Below, piece by piece: positions 1 through 5,849 of a stretch of DNA of 7,856 nt. Where the stretch lies: positions 1 to 7,856 of the forward strand of contig NZ_JACUUA010000153.1 in assembly GCF_014859565.1 (NCBI RefSeq). Reading direction: 5' to 3'. The position numbers and the translations under genes are program-made. The DNA comes from Marinospirillum sp. GTDB lineage: Bacteria; Pseudomonadota; Gammaproteobacteria; Pseudomonadales; Halomonadaceae. How positions within the stretch are numbered: position 1 is the first letter of the stretch; every line of letters starts with the position of its first letter. The notes under the pieces were generated by a model. It was given only the letters and a program-made list of their open reading frames with translations. It was not told where the DNA came from and made no database searches.

Positions 1-260
1 CAATGCTGAAAACAATGCTGGAATACAAGTGCGCTCACGCAGGCATTGTTTTCAAGGTAGTCAATGAAGCCTACACCACCCAGACCTGCTCGAATTGTGG
101 CTTGCGCCCCAATTCAAGTCCAAAAGGACTCGCAGGCCTTGGAATAAGAGAATGGACTTGCAGTGCGTGTGGTGTCACGCACGAACGCGACATTAATGCC
201 GCCAGGAACATTCTCGCGCTCGGGCATGAGCGTCCTGCAGAGGGAATCCTCGCCCTTTAG
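1..260 (+). CDS. tnpB: TnpB, RNA-guided endonuclease of an IS200/IS605-family element (C-terminal part)
   Basis: Only the last ~86 codons are present; the frame is open to the window edge, so the ATG at position 3 is internal. The visible part is the TnpB C-terminus. It has a zinc-ribbon with paired cysteines (CSNCG, then CSACG 20 residues later), followed by ERDINAARNIL, where the Asp is the third RuvC catalytic acidic residue of the family. The tail GHERPAEGILAL is a typical IS1341-type ending. TnpB proteins are programmable nucleases that use an RNA from the element's right end to cleave DNA at empty donor sites, which promotes retention of the element. The zinc ribbon and the last RuvC motif look intact. 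The first two RuvC acidic residues lie outside the window, so activity is unknown. The stop codon lies in the loop of the right-end hairpin. Confidence 0.93.
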   Translation, partial: MLKTMLEYKCAHAGIVFKVVNEAYTTQTCSNCGLRPNSSPKGLAGLGIREWTCSACGVTHERDINAARNILALGHERPAEGILAL

Positions 261-297
261 TGCGGGGATGATGTCAAAGTCTGCCGCTGGCTTTGCA
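150..297 (+). ncRNA. Possible omega RNA (reRNA) of TnpB, overlapping the tnpB 3' end
   Basis: In characterised TnpB systems the guide RNA scaffold overlaps the 3' end of tnpB and reaches the right end of the element; the guide is the roughly 16-20 nt just beyond it. Here the scaffold would include the 246-269 hairpin and the guide would start near 278. This placement rests on family knowledge. The 5' limit given is approximate and no processing site can be seen. Confidence 0.35.
246..269 (+). repeat. Right-end hairpin of the IS200/IS605 element
   Basis: ATCCTCGC (246-253) pairs with GCGGGGAT (262-269) over 8 bp with one G-T wobble, leaving an 8-nt loop that holds the tnpB stop codon. TCAA follows five bases after the stem (274-277). 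Subterminal hairpins like this are recognised by the TnpA transposase, and the same sequence can form part of the TnpB guide RNA. Confidence 0.65.
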
Positions 298-694
298 TCA
301 AGAGCCGACATTTGGAGATACCCATTGCCGCTCTCTTGGTATTATGCGCCCCGGTATATTAGACAAACTTTAGATATTTTAATGGTCATTAAAGATACTA
401 AAGCTCATGAAATGACGATGCGCCAGCAGTTGACCCATCAGAATCACGGGTGTTTTTGAAACAGCATGGTTTTGCGGATGGATTTTCCTTGTGTTTTTAT
501 GCTGCACTATGGTGCTAAGTATGCGGGGTATTTTATCGTTGGATTCTCAAGCAGATTGATGCTGGGCAGTCCTTAATTTTCTCCTCTAGCTTGCTGTGAT
601 TTATAGCTGTCTATCAGGGCGAGTTGCTGCTGCTCTTTTTTCTCTTATTGTGGTATTGCTGGTCGATCTCAAAATGGGCTAACCTGTATAAAAT
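278..694. other. Region without a supported gene, next to the insertion sequence
   Basis: No reading frame here has both convincing protein character and a ribosome-binding site. The only structure I see is a small palindrome, TTTAATGGTCATTAAA (378-393, 7-bp arms and a 2-nt centre), in AT-rich sequence, which could bind a regulator. A 36-codon frame at 466-576 has no Shine-Dalgarno sequence and is not called. The stretch may be the broken target of the insertion sequence, but nothing recognisable remains. Confidence 0.5.
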
Positions 695-729
695 AGCAAT
701 AAAGCCCAGCGTTGCTGGGCTTTATTGCT
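695..729 (-). terminator. Intrinsic terminator of the 722-1210 gene, overlapping its stop codon
   Basis: A perfect 16-bp stem (695-710 with 714-729; core AAAGCCCAGC / GCTGGGCTTT) has a 3-nt loop. Read on the minus strand it is followed by TATTTTAT, a usable though imperfect U-rich tail. The minus-strand TAA stop (722-724) is inside the stem. The opposite direction has no T tract after the stem, so termination is probably one-way. Confidence 0.8.
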
Positions 730-1210
730 CACCATTCAGACCTTCCTCGAATCGTGGCGGCTGGTTTTTGTCCAGAAAAAGATCCACATCCTTCATTGCG
801 CCAATCGCCAGTGCATCATCCCCTAATGGAGATAAAATCTCTCGGGCAATCTGTACTGACTGGCGTTCGCCTGGATAGATATAGCCGCTTTGTGCACCCA
901 TTTTGGCAAAAAGAAATACCGGTGTGATAGCGGCACAATAGGCGCTACTGGTTTTGCAATGGTTGTGCTTTTGTCGATACACCAGCGGCTTAATTACCAA
1001 TGGCAAAAAAGGACTCTCCTCTTCATCATCGAGCAGCGATCGGGTGACTTGAGCCAGGTCTGCTCGACTAAAAAAAGCATCACCCTCCTGCATCGAAAAA
1101 GAAACCCGGCTGCCTTGTTCAAGCTGCTCTAGCTCCCTGTCGGAGAATTTGGCTTTTCCCAACCCAGCATCAATTAAGGTTTCTCGGAAATACCGCGTCA
1201 TTTCTTGCAT
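722..1210 (-). CDS. Hypothetical protein, 162 residues
   Basis: I do not recognise this protein. The start at 1210 is supported by AAAAAGGA about 7 nt upstream; a second ATG three codons later is possible. The sequence reads as a soluble, acidic, probably cytoplasmic protein with no signal peptide or membrane segment. Residues 1-65 look helical and charged, with a DDEEE run at 61-65. Residues 67-110 are more hydrophobic (PFLPLVIKPLVY and YCAAITPVFLFAKMG, with cysteines at 85 and 92). The C-terminal third has YIYPGERQSVQIAREIL, then ALAIGAMKDVDLFLD. It is a single-gene unit: a strong terminator overlaps its stop, and ~500 bp of non-coding DNA lies upstream. That separate unit and the base composition make a real expressed gene likely. 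Confidence 0.75.
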   Translation of the reverse strand: MQEMTRYFRETLIDAGLGKAKFSDRELEQLEQGSRVSFSMQEGDAFFSRADLAQVTRSLLDDEEESPFLPLVIKPLVYRQKHNHCKTSSAYCAAITPVFLFAKMGAQSGYIYPGERQSVQIAREILSPLGDDALAIGAMKDVDLFLDKNQPPRFEEGLNGEQ

Positions 1211-1484
1211 TTTGCATTCCTTTTTGGTTTCGTTCGATTGTTGCTTGCTGAAAAGCTAGCACCAAAGCCTGCTGACCGGCAATAAGAGTGATCATTTAGG
1301 ATGATAGCTAGGCAAGCTTGCAAAAAAATTACTGATTCTTAGGTTATCCTATTTGCAATTAATTCAAAAAATATTTACAGGTCATTCTACGTCCCATCAG
1401 CCTGCATAATTCACCAGAAAAATCCCAACTCCAGTAGAAACCATGATTTATCAAACCTTAATGGAAATAGCCGATTTTTAGCAA

Positions 1485-1501
1485 TTCACCAAATGGGTGA
1501 A
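1485..1501. promoter_or_regulatory. Candidate operator palindrome
   Basis: TTCACC and GGTGAA are perfect 6-bp inverted arms around a 5-nt centre. The overall size of 17 bp fits a dimeric helix-turn-helix regulator site. It lies about 220 bp upstream of the preferred start of the 1708-3459 gene, and no regulator gene is visible in the window. Confidence 0.35.
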
Positions 1502-1522
1502 GAGCGAATCAAGAGCAAAACT

Positions 1523-1549
1523 ACCATTAAATCATTGATTTACCATGGT
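1523..1549. promoter_or_regulatory. Compound palindrome upstream of the 1708-3459 gene
   Basis: A 15-bp palindrome with one central base, TAAATCATTGATTTA (1528-1542), sits inside outer arms ACCAT (1523-1527) and ATGGT (1545-1549). Only two unpaired bases interrupt it, giving about 12 paired positions per side. No T run follows, so it is not a typical terminator. An operator, or an RNA hairpin in the leader of the downstream gene, fits better. Confidence 0.4.
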
Positions 1550-1648
1550 TTTATCCATGCCTGTCTAGCGTGCTCATGAATAAGACGGGATCAGATGTCA
1601 ATGATCGGAACGCTGGGGCTGCTTGTCGACCGGCAGCCCTGATCAAGC

Positions 1649-1711
1649 ATGCAGTTTGTGGACATACCGCTGGTTATGGAAAAACCAATGACCACGGAAA
1701 ACAAGCCATGA
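1649..1711 (+). CDS. Possible 20-codon upstream reading frame coupled to the next gene
   Basis: A short frame (MQFVDIPLVMEKPMTTENKP) ends with TGA at 1709-1711, overlapping the ATG at 1708 of the large gene as ATGA, the classic arrangement for translational coupling. It lacks a clear ribosome-binding site and is short enough to be chance. It is listed because it would explain the weak Shine-Dalgarno sequence of the following gene. Confidence 0.2.
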   Translation: MQFVDIPLVMEKPMTTENKP

Positions 1712-3459
1712 CTGATCCTGCCGAAAAGATCATAGATGAATCATTACAGTTGCGTATTTATCAGGGGGCGCTAGGCACCTTTCAAAAGCGCATTAAAGAC
1801 CTGAATCGCCGCTTAGAACGCAGCAGATCGGAACAGCGGGTCAGCCTCAGCATCGGTGAGCGCAAGCTGATGAGCATTAATGTGGGGTCGGCCAAAGACC
1901 CCGTTTTGATGACCGTGCCCATGGTGGATGTGACGATCAGTCACCCCTTCGCTCAGCCCATTAAGGGCTATCGCATCGTTGCAGACTTGAAGCAGGACAA
2001 AGCAAACGGAGCGATGAAAATCAACTACCAGGCCATGATCAGTGATGGCGAAGGCAAGCTTGTGCCGGTAGTGCCGGTTTCAGCCCTGAAGTCCATTGAT
2101 CCCTGCCAGTGCGACCACTGCGGCAACAGTCGCAAGCGAACCAAAGTCACGCTGCTTGAGGAGGTTGCCACAGGCAAAACTCTCCAGGTCGGCTCAAGCT
2201 GTCTGGATGATTTTGTGGATCATTCCATGCATCGAGCGGTATCCAATGCCAATCTTTTCTATGAATCCGTGCTCAGTGAATCGGATCCTGACTCGCTGAT
2301 GGAAGGTATGGGGCTGAAGCCGAATATGGGTGAGCTGGCCACCGTTGAGGAAAGCCTGACGCTGGCTTTCTACCTGATACAGAAAAAAGGCTATATCTCC
2401 CGCAGTATGTATGAAGACAACCATCACCTGCAGGAAGGCTCAACCGGTGACATGATGCAGGATCAGAGCAATGCGCTATCACTGGCCGAACTTGCGACCA
2501 TCAATCAGGCTTTCATGCCGCTTGCTGAGAAGGCTGTTACCTGGTGGAAAGAAAGCGACACGAACAACAGCTTTGCTTTTAATGCACAGGCCGTCATTGA
2601 ATCCGGCATCACAGGTGGTAACCACGGGCTGATGGCCGCAGCCGCCAACCTGTTTTTGAAGGAAAATCCCGATTTAGCTGCAGAATATGGGATTGGCGGG
2701 TATCCGCATCCCAATTCAGAAAATGGTGCCTGGTTTGATCGATCCCCGGAGCAAGCATTGATTGATGTGCCCGCTAATCATAAGTGGACTGCAAAGGAGC
2801 CTCTTGTGGTTGAGCTACACTCAATCAAGGAGGCACCGGGATTTCGCGGCGCCACCGCGCACAAGGTCTGGATGGCTACAGATCAGGGTGCCCGGCTTTA
2901 TTGGAAAAACAGTGGCTCCATAGGCAATGCAATGATTGATGGTCGACCACTGGCTGGCGCACGATTCAAGCTCACTGGCACGCTGGTCGAGCACCTGCCT
3001 GTCAGCGGAGTTCCCTTCCCTTTCAGTAAGCTTTCCAGAGTCAAGCTGCAACTGAAAGAGTTGGCTGGGGCTTCGGTCAGCATGGTGAATCAGATGATCG
3101 CCGAGCTTATCCCAGGTCAAGACTCTTGGCTCAGGGACACGACCAACTTAATCAAGGAGTTAGCCGAAAAGCTGGCTGATTGCGAAAACTTTGATCTGAC
3201 GCGCCTGGTACAGCCTGCAATGCACACTCAGCAGTCATCTCCTGAGACTTGCAAGATGCTGGCCGAAAAGCTGACGGATACCGAAAGCCTGCAGGCTCTT
3301 GAAAATGCCTGTCGGACGGATTTCCCACTTGAAGGGTTCGACCTTCAATACTGCCAGGACTGCGCGGATACCATTGCTGAGCGCATTGAAGTCCTGCAAA
3401 AGGAATCACCCCTGCAAGCCGCGACACCAAGAAAGGCAGCGACAGAGCCAAAACTCTGA
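1708..3459 (+). CDS. Large hypothetical protein with Cys-cluster domain and OB-like segment (phage/plasmid type), 583 residues
   Basis: The function is not known. Residues 12-130 are helical then beta-rich. Next comes a cysteine cluster, CQCDHC (133-138), followed by GNSRKRTK and, 27 residues on, VGSSCLDDF (Cys165). I recognise this C..C...R.R...VG.sCL.DF pattern from uncharacterised phage and plasmid proteins, where it looks like a small metal-binding fold. Residues 383-446 (KVWMATDQGARLYWKNSG, then FKLTGTLVEHL and LSRVKL) resemble the beta-barrel (OB-like) segment found downstream in such proteins. The C-terminus is helical, with a repeated LAEKL(A/T)D at 485-491 and 518-524 and a last CQDC (549-552). 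A nucleic-acid-binding role is only an inference. The frame stays open upstream to GTG 1570 and ATG 1576, but those codons read unlike the rest of the protein. ATG 1708 is preferred, though it has only a weak GGA about 10 nt upstream. It is the first gene of a co-oriented set running to 5312. Confidence 0.85.
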   Translation: MTDPAEKIIDESLQLRIYQGALGTFQKRIKDLNRRLERSRSEQRVSLSIGERKLMSINVGSAKDPVLMTVPMVDVTISHPFAQPIKGYRIVADLKQDKANGAMKINYQAMISDGEGKLVPVVPVSALKSIDPCQCDHCGNSRKRTKVTLLEEVATGKTLQVGSSCLDDFVDHSMHRAVSNANLFYESVLSESDPDSLMEGMGLKPNMGELATVEESLTLAFYLIQKKGYISRSMYEDNHHLQEGSTGDMMQDQSNALSLAELATINQAFMPLAEKAVTWWKESDTNNSFAFNAQAVIESGITGGNHGLMAAAANLFLKENPDLAAEYGIGGYPHPNSENGAWFDRSPEQALIDVPANHKWTAKEPLVVELHSIKEAPGFRGATAHKVWMATDQGARLYWKNSGSIGNAMIDGRPLAGARFKLTGTLVEHLPVSGVPFPFSKLSRVKLQLKELAGASVSMVNQMIAELIPGQDSWLRDTTNLIKELAEKLADCENFDLTRLVQPAMHTQQSSPETCKMLAEKLTDTESLQALENACRTDFPLEGFDLQYCQDCADTIAERIEVLQKESPLQAATPRKAATEPKL

Positions 3460-3560
3460 GTTCATGCAGCCTGAGCGCACAAGCACTCCACTTGATGCCT
3501 GATCTTATATCCCGGACCGATTGGGAGAGGGTTTACGCGGGTTTTGTTAATCAGTTCGTC

Positions 3561-3589
3561 TTCAAAAGAATTAAGAGTGCGGCTACATT
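3561..3589 (+). promoter_or_regulatory. Weak candidate sigma-70 promoter for the 3641-5312 pair
   Basis: TTCAAA (3561-3566) and TACATT (3584-3589) are separated by 17 bp and each matches 4 of 6 consensus bases. They lie about 50 bp upstream of ATG 3641, in the 181-bp gap after the large gene. The gap makes a separate promoter reasonable, but matches this weak also occur by chance. Confidence 0.25.
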
Positions 3590-3640
3590 GTTTGTTAAGG
3601 TGCCGTACTGCCCAATGGCCACCAAAGAGAGGATTTTCCC

Positions 3641-4129
3641 ATGTCGCACAAATTTAATTTTTTTGCCATCAAGACCAGCACTGCGAATGATGACTTTAAT
3701 GACGTTCCAGATCTGACCTTAAGCATCATTTTGAGCAAAATTGCTGAAAAAGTTGACCTGCACGGATCAGAAGTTGATTACAGCTTTGCATTCCGTGATG
3801 GCAACGGCAATCGGATCGGCACTGTAATACGGACGGAAATGACTATTAATCAGCCGGACGAAATCAGCTTCGAATTACTGAAGCACAGCGTGGATGATGA
3901 CAACAACTTCAGCATGTTAATTGAATGCAATAACTCGGCATTTGCGGAAGACGGAAATAACGAGATTGCGCGCATTGTCCGTGAAGCTGCCCAGCGTGTA
4001 GCCGATGGTGACCGCCACTTCAGAGTGCGGGATATGAATGGCAATACATGCGGCTCACTGCGCTGGGATTCCCTTGAAGAGCCTGATGCAAGGCTTGAAT
4101 CGCCCGGATTCAGAGATCCAGGCATGTGA
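3641..4129 (+). CDS. Hypothetical protein with an internally duplicated domain, 162 residues
   Basis: Not recognised by name. The start is well supported by AGAGGA 7 nt before ATG 3641. The protein is acidic, soluble and apparently built from two copies of one unit. Residues 27-64 and 107-141 each begin with an amphipathic helix (IILSKIAEKV; RIVREAAQRV), then a beta-rich motif (FAFRDGNGNRIGTVIR; FRVRDMNGNTCGSLR). The shared pattern is F.(F/V)RD.NGN..G...R. A third beta-rich segment (EISFELLKHS, then FSMLIECNN) lies between them. The NGN turn suggests a beta-hairpin fold; I know of no catalytic motif here. Its stop lies 22 bp before the next gene, so the two are very likely co-transcribed, and possibly also with the large gene upstream. 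Confidence 0.85.
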   Translation: MSHKFNFFAIKTSTANDDFNDVPDLTLSIILSKIAEKVDLHGSEVDYSFAFRDGNGNRIGTVIRTEMTINQPDEISFELLKHSVDDDNNFSMLIECNNSAFAEDGNNEIARIVREAAQRVADGDRHFRVRDMNGNTCGSLRWDSLEEPDARLESPGFRDPGM

Positions 4130-4151
4130 ACCCTAAATACAGGAGGGCACC

Positions 4152-5312
4152 ATGGATAAGACAGCTCTATCGGCACGATCATCTGATAAACTTGGCAGCG
4201 AAATTGAAAAAATGAAGGTAACCACAAATAACTTGACTCACTGCCTGCAAACGGTTGCTGCAAACCTGCCTTCAGACATGGATTATGACGACTTGGTTCT
4301 GATGCTTTCAGAAAGCAATCCAGCGCTCAGTAGCCGGGACACCCTGAAAGACATTCAGGATTATTACGAATCGATCACTGATCCGCTTCAGATCAATGAT
4401 GAGATGGCCATTCTCTCCTTTTTATTCAAGGATACCCCGCTCAAAGGTGCAAACAATCTTGAGTACAAGGTGGCACAGTGGAATCATTGCTGGCAAGCAC
4501 AGCGCACGCCAGAGTCGAGCCTGCCGCCAGGTGGTCATCATCAGTATGCCAGCCGTGAAGATGCCTTTTTGCAGCTGTGCAATCAAATGACCTTGGATCG
4601 TGCGCTACTGGAAACAAAGGCGCTTGGATGCACCCCAGCCGTTTTTGACTATCAGGGGGTGCTATGCACTCTTACCGGAACGGGTTTTGATCGCCAGGGA
4701 TCTGTTGCATTGGTTCGCCTTGAGGATGGCGCGCCTTTGGCATCAGTGCCTTATCAGGATCTGATTGTTGCTCGGTTTTTGGAGAACGGATTACTGAGCG
4801 AGACGAAGCCCCTGAGCACCATCCAGTCAGATCGGATCAAAAAAATACTGAATGGTTATCAGCCAAGCCAGTGCCTGCTTGAAGATGGCATCTCAAACCA
4901 GGCATTTCCTTGTTTTTTGAGTGGTCGCACCTGGAATGGCTGGGAGCGCCCACGTTTTACCGGTGAAACCATAAAGCAGCTTATAAATACCTTGGATGCG
5001 GATGCTCAAGAGCGCTTTCTGGTGAAGCATGACGGCAGCATATCGCCCATCATGGAAGTGCTGCATGAGCAGGGGCAGCTGCCTCAAGACTCCACTCTGA
5101 TTTACATTAATGAAGGGGAATCCAAAGAGTCAGGCGAGGTCTGGCCGGATGAAGTCATTGCTGATGCTTATCACTGCCAGCCCAAGACACTTGCCGGTCA
5201 ATCCACCTGGGAGGTCGGGGATGGCTATGCCTGGGTGATTGAAGATAGAAACCGGCTTTTGCCGCCTCTAGCGGTATCACCCGCGCCAGCAATGGATAAT
5301 CCGCAGCTTTAA
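4152..5312 (+). CDS. Hypothetical protein, 386 residues, with WNGW motif in the C-terminal half
   Basis: Not recognised as a named family. AGGAGG five bases before ATG 4152 is a near-perfect ribosome-binding site, and the start follows the previous stop by 22 bp, so strong expression in one operon is likely. Residues 1-115 look helical, with a DMDYDDLVLML stretch at 42-52. Residues 163-203 (FDYQGVLCTLTGTGFD, then VALVRLEDG and VPYQDL) read as a small beta-barrel of SH3-like character. The C-terminal part has WNGWERPRF (261-269) and ends in STWEVGDGYAWVIED (351-365). This pairing of a WNGW..P.F motif with a late Trp-rich strand reminds me of uncharacterised proteins on conjugative elements, but that is from memory and not decisive. 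No transmembrane segment, signal peptide or known catalytic signature is visible. The tail after 370 is Pro/Ala-rich and probably disordered. Confidence 0.87.
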   Translation: MDKTALSARSSDKLGSEIEKMKVTTNNLTHCLQTVAANLPSDMDYDDLVLMLSESNPALSSRDTLKDIQDYYESITDPLQINDEMAILSFLFKDTPLKGANNLEYKVAQWNHCWQAQRTPESSLPPGGHHQYASREDAFLQLCNQMTLDRALLETKALGCTPAVFDYQGVLCTLTGTGFDRQGSVALVRLEDGAPLASVPYQDLIVARFLENGLLSETKPLSTIQSDRIKKILNGYQPSQCLLEDGISNQAFPCFLSGRTWNGWERPRFTGETIKQLINTLDADAQERFLVKHDGSISPIMEVLHEQGQLPQDSTLIYINEGESKESGEVWPDEVIADAYHCQPKTLAGQSTWEVGDGYAWVIEDRNRLLPPLAVSPAPAMDNPQL

Positions 5313-5376
5313 CCATCTGATCGATCAATCAGAAACGCATCAATGATGGACTATATTGCGGGGGTTTTTTGGTTAT

Positions 5377-5426
5377 GCCGGTGCGAAATTGATATAAGAT
5401 GGACATTCTTTCGATTTCGCACCGGC
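5377..5426. repeat. 13-bp perfect inverted repeat between convergent genes
   Basis: GCCGGTGCGAAAT (5377-5389) is the exact reverse complement of ATTTCGCACCGGC (5414-5426). Allowing one G-T wobble, the stem extends to 16 bp around an 18-nt loop (5393-5410). The sequence lies in the 149-bp gap between convergent genes, where a two-way terminator is expected. However, neither side is followed directly by a T run, so a pure terminator role is doubtful. A protein-binding or recombination site is the alternative. Confidence 0.7.
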
Positions 5427-5437
5427 GCAATTGCGCC
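5424..5437. repeat. 14-bp perfect palindrome overlapping the inverted repeat
   Basis: GGCGCAATTGCGCC is fully self-complementary and shares three bases (5424-5426) with the right arm of the 13-bp inverted repeat. On the plus strand it is followed by TTTAGCGCTTT, so a weak terminator for the 4152-5312 gene is conceivable. A dimer-binding site is equally possible. Confidence 0.55.
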
Positions 5438-5461
5438 TTTAGCGCTTTGGGCGGGGAGCAG

Positions 5462-5836
5462 CTAGCATCCTATTGCTTTCATCAGTTCGTAGGTGCGTGA
5501 TGCGCGCTCGCCTTTTGACCAGTTCAGTCCAACCTCATTGATAAAGCACTGCTCAACCTCATCCCATCTTGCAACCAGTTTCTCCCAAGTCTCAGAGAGT
5601 GCAGCAACTCTGTCCATGTGGTTGCGAATTTCTGGCACTGCATCAAGAAGTAGCAGGCAGCGATTCAGGTCATCTGGATCATGCGGATGATATCTGTCAT
5701 GCGGCATACCGGCAGCAGCCATAGCCATCGCCTTGGAGCTCGACCCCACGCGGCCGGTACCAAACCACTTCAAAATCTTGTTGTTCATCACAGGCATCGG
5801 TGGAGGGTTCATTACTTGCTCCATTACTTGCTCCAT
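5462..5836 (-). CDS. Phage/plasmid-type hypothetical protein, 124 residues (start uncertain)
   Basis: The core HPHDPDDLNRCLLLLDAVPE (50-69), followed by ETWEKLVARWDEVE (82-95) and TYELMKAI (115-122), matches a pattern I know from small uncharacterised phage and plasmid proteins (DP.D..RC..LL...P, then W..LV..WDE). No biochemical role is established to my knowledge. The N-terminal VGSSSKAMAMAAAG (30-43) may form a helix. Three in-frame ATGs (5836, 5824, 5812) lie in a 12-bp tandem repeat. The first has no good Shine-Dalgarno sequence; the second and third each have GGAG six bases upstream. The true start may therefore be residue 5 or 9, giving 120 or 116 residues. The gene follows the 328-residue gene by 13 bp and is probably in its operon. 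Confidence 0.85.
   Translation of the reverse strand: MEQVMEQVMNPPPMPVMNNKILKWFGTGRVGSSSKAMAMAAAGMPHDRYHPHDPDDLNRCLLLLDAVPEIRNHMDRVAALSETWEKLVARWDEVEQCFINEVGLNWSKGERASRTYELMKAIGC
5812..5836 (-). repeat. 12-bp tandem duplication carrying ribosome-binding site and start codon
   Basis: On the minus strand ATGGAGCAAGTA occurs twice in a row (5836-5825 and 5824-5813) and is followed by another ATG. Each unit contains GGAG spaced six bases from the next ATG, so each copy supplies a complete initiation signal. The unit length is a multiple of three, so copy-number change would keep the frame. Confidence 0.7.
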
Positions 5837-5849
5837 ATCTAGTCTACTT

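Larger units (their letters stand above)
1..277 (+). mobile_element. Right-hand part of an IS200/IS605-family (IS1341-type) insertion sequence
   Basis: The window opens inside tnpB. The gene is followed at once by a hairpin (246-269) and a TCAA tetranucleotide (274-277), the arrangement expected at the right end of IS200/IS605 elements, which are cut as single strands by a Y1 transposase. The left end and any tnpA lie upstream of the window, so autonomy cannot be judged. Ending the element at 277 is inferred from the TCAA seen at the right cleavage site of IS608-like members. These elements make no target duplication or terminal inverted repeat, so the boundary cannot be confirmed from one side. 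Confidence 0.75.
1211..1648. other. Divergent intergenic region with several short palindromes
   Basis: AT-rich spacer between the minus-strand 722-1210 gene and the plus-strand 1708-3459 gene. Visible dyads are ATCAT-TTAGG-ATGAT (1291-1305), GCAAGCTTGC (1312-1321), TTCACC-AAATG-GGTGAA (1485-1501) and a larger compound dyad at 1523-1549. No frame here looks coding. I could not find a sigma-70 promoter with good -35 and -10 boxes on either strand, although both flanking genes need one in this stretch. Confidence 0.55.

Noticed and set aside
466..576. A 36-codon plus-strand frame with hydrophobic, protein-like stretches
   Set aside because: No ribosome-binding site and no recognisable motif; short frames like this are common by chance.
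1570..1707. N-terminal extension of the large gene from GTG 1570 or ATG 1576
   Set aside because: The 46 extra residues lack the composition of the rest of the protein, no Shine-Dalgarno sequence precedes them, and they directly follow an operator-like palindrome.
3492..3716. A 74-codon frame between the first and second plus-strand genes
   Set aside because: It runs out of frame into the well-supported 3641 gene, whose strong ribosome-binding site it would overlap, and its sequence shows no domain character.
3850..4263. A 137-codon minus-strand frame, the longest antisense one
   Set aside because: It lies wholly antisense to the 3641 and 4152 genes and reads as low-quality Ser/Pro-rich translation typical of shadow frames.
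5360..5370. GGGGGTTTTTT after the 4152-5312 gene, as if an intrinsic terminator
   Set aside because: No complementary C-rich arm exists upstream, so no stem precedes the T run.
5380..5407. XerC/XerD (dif-like) recombination site starting GGTGCGAAATT
   Set aside because: The XerC-like half matches moderately, but the second half does not resemble the XerD consensus TTATGTTAAAT.
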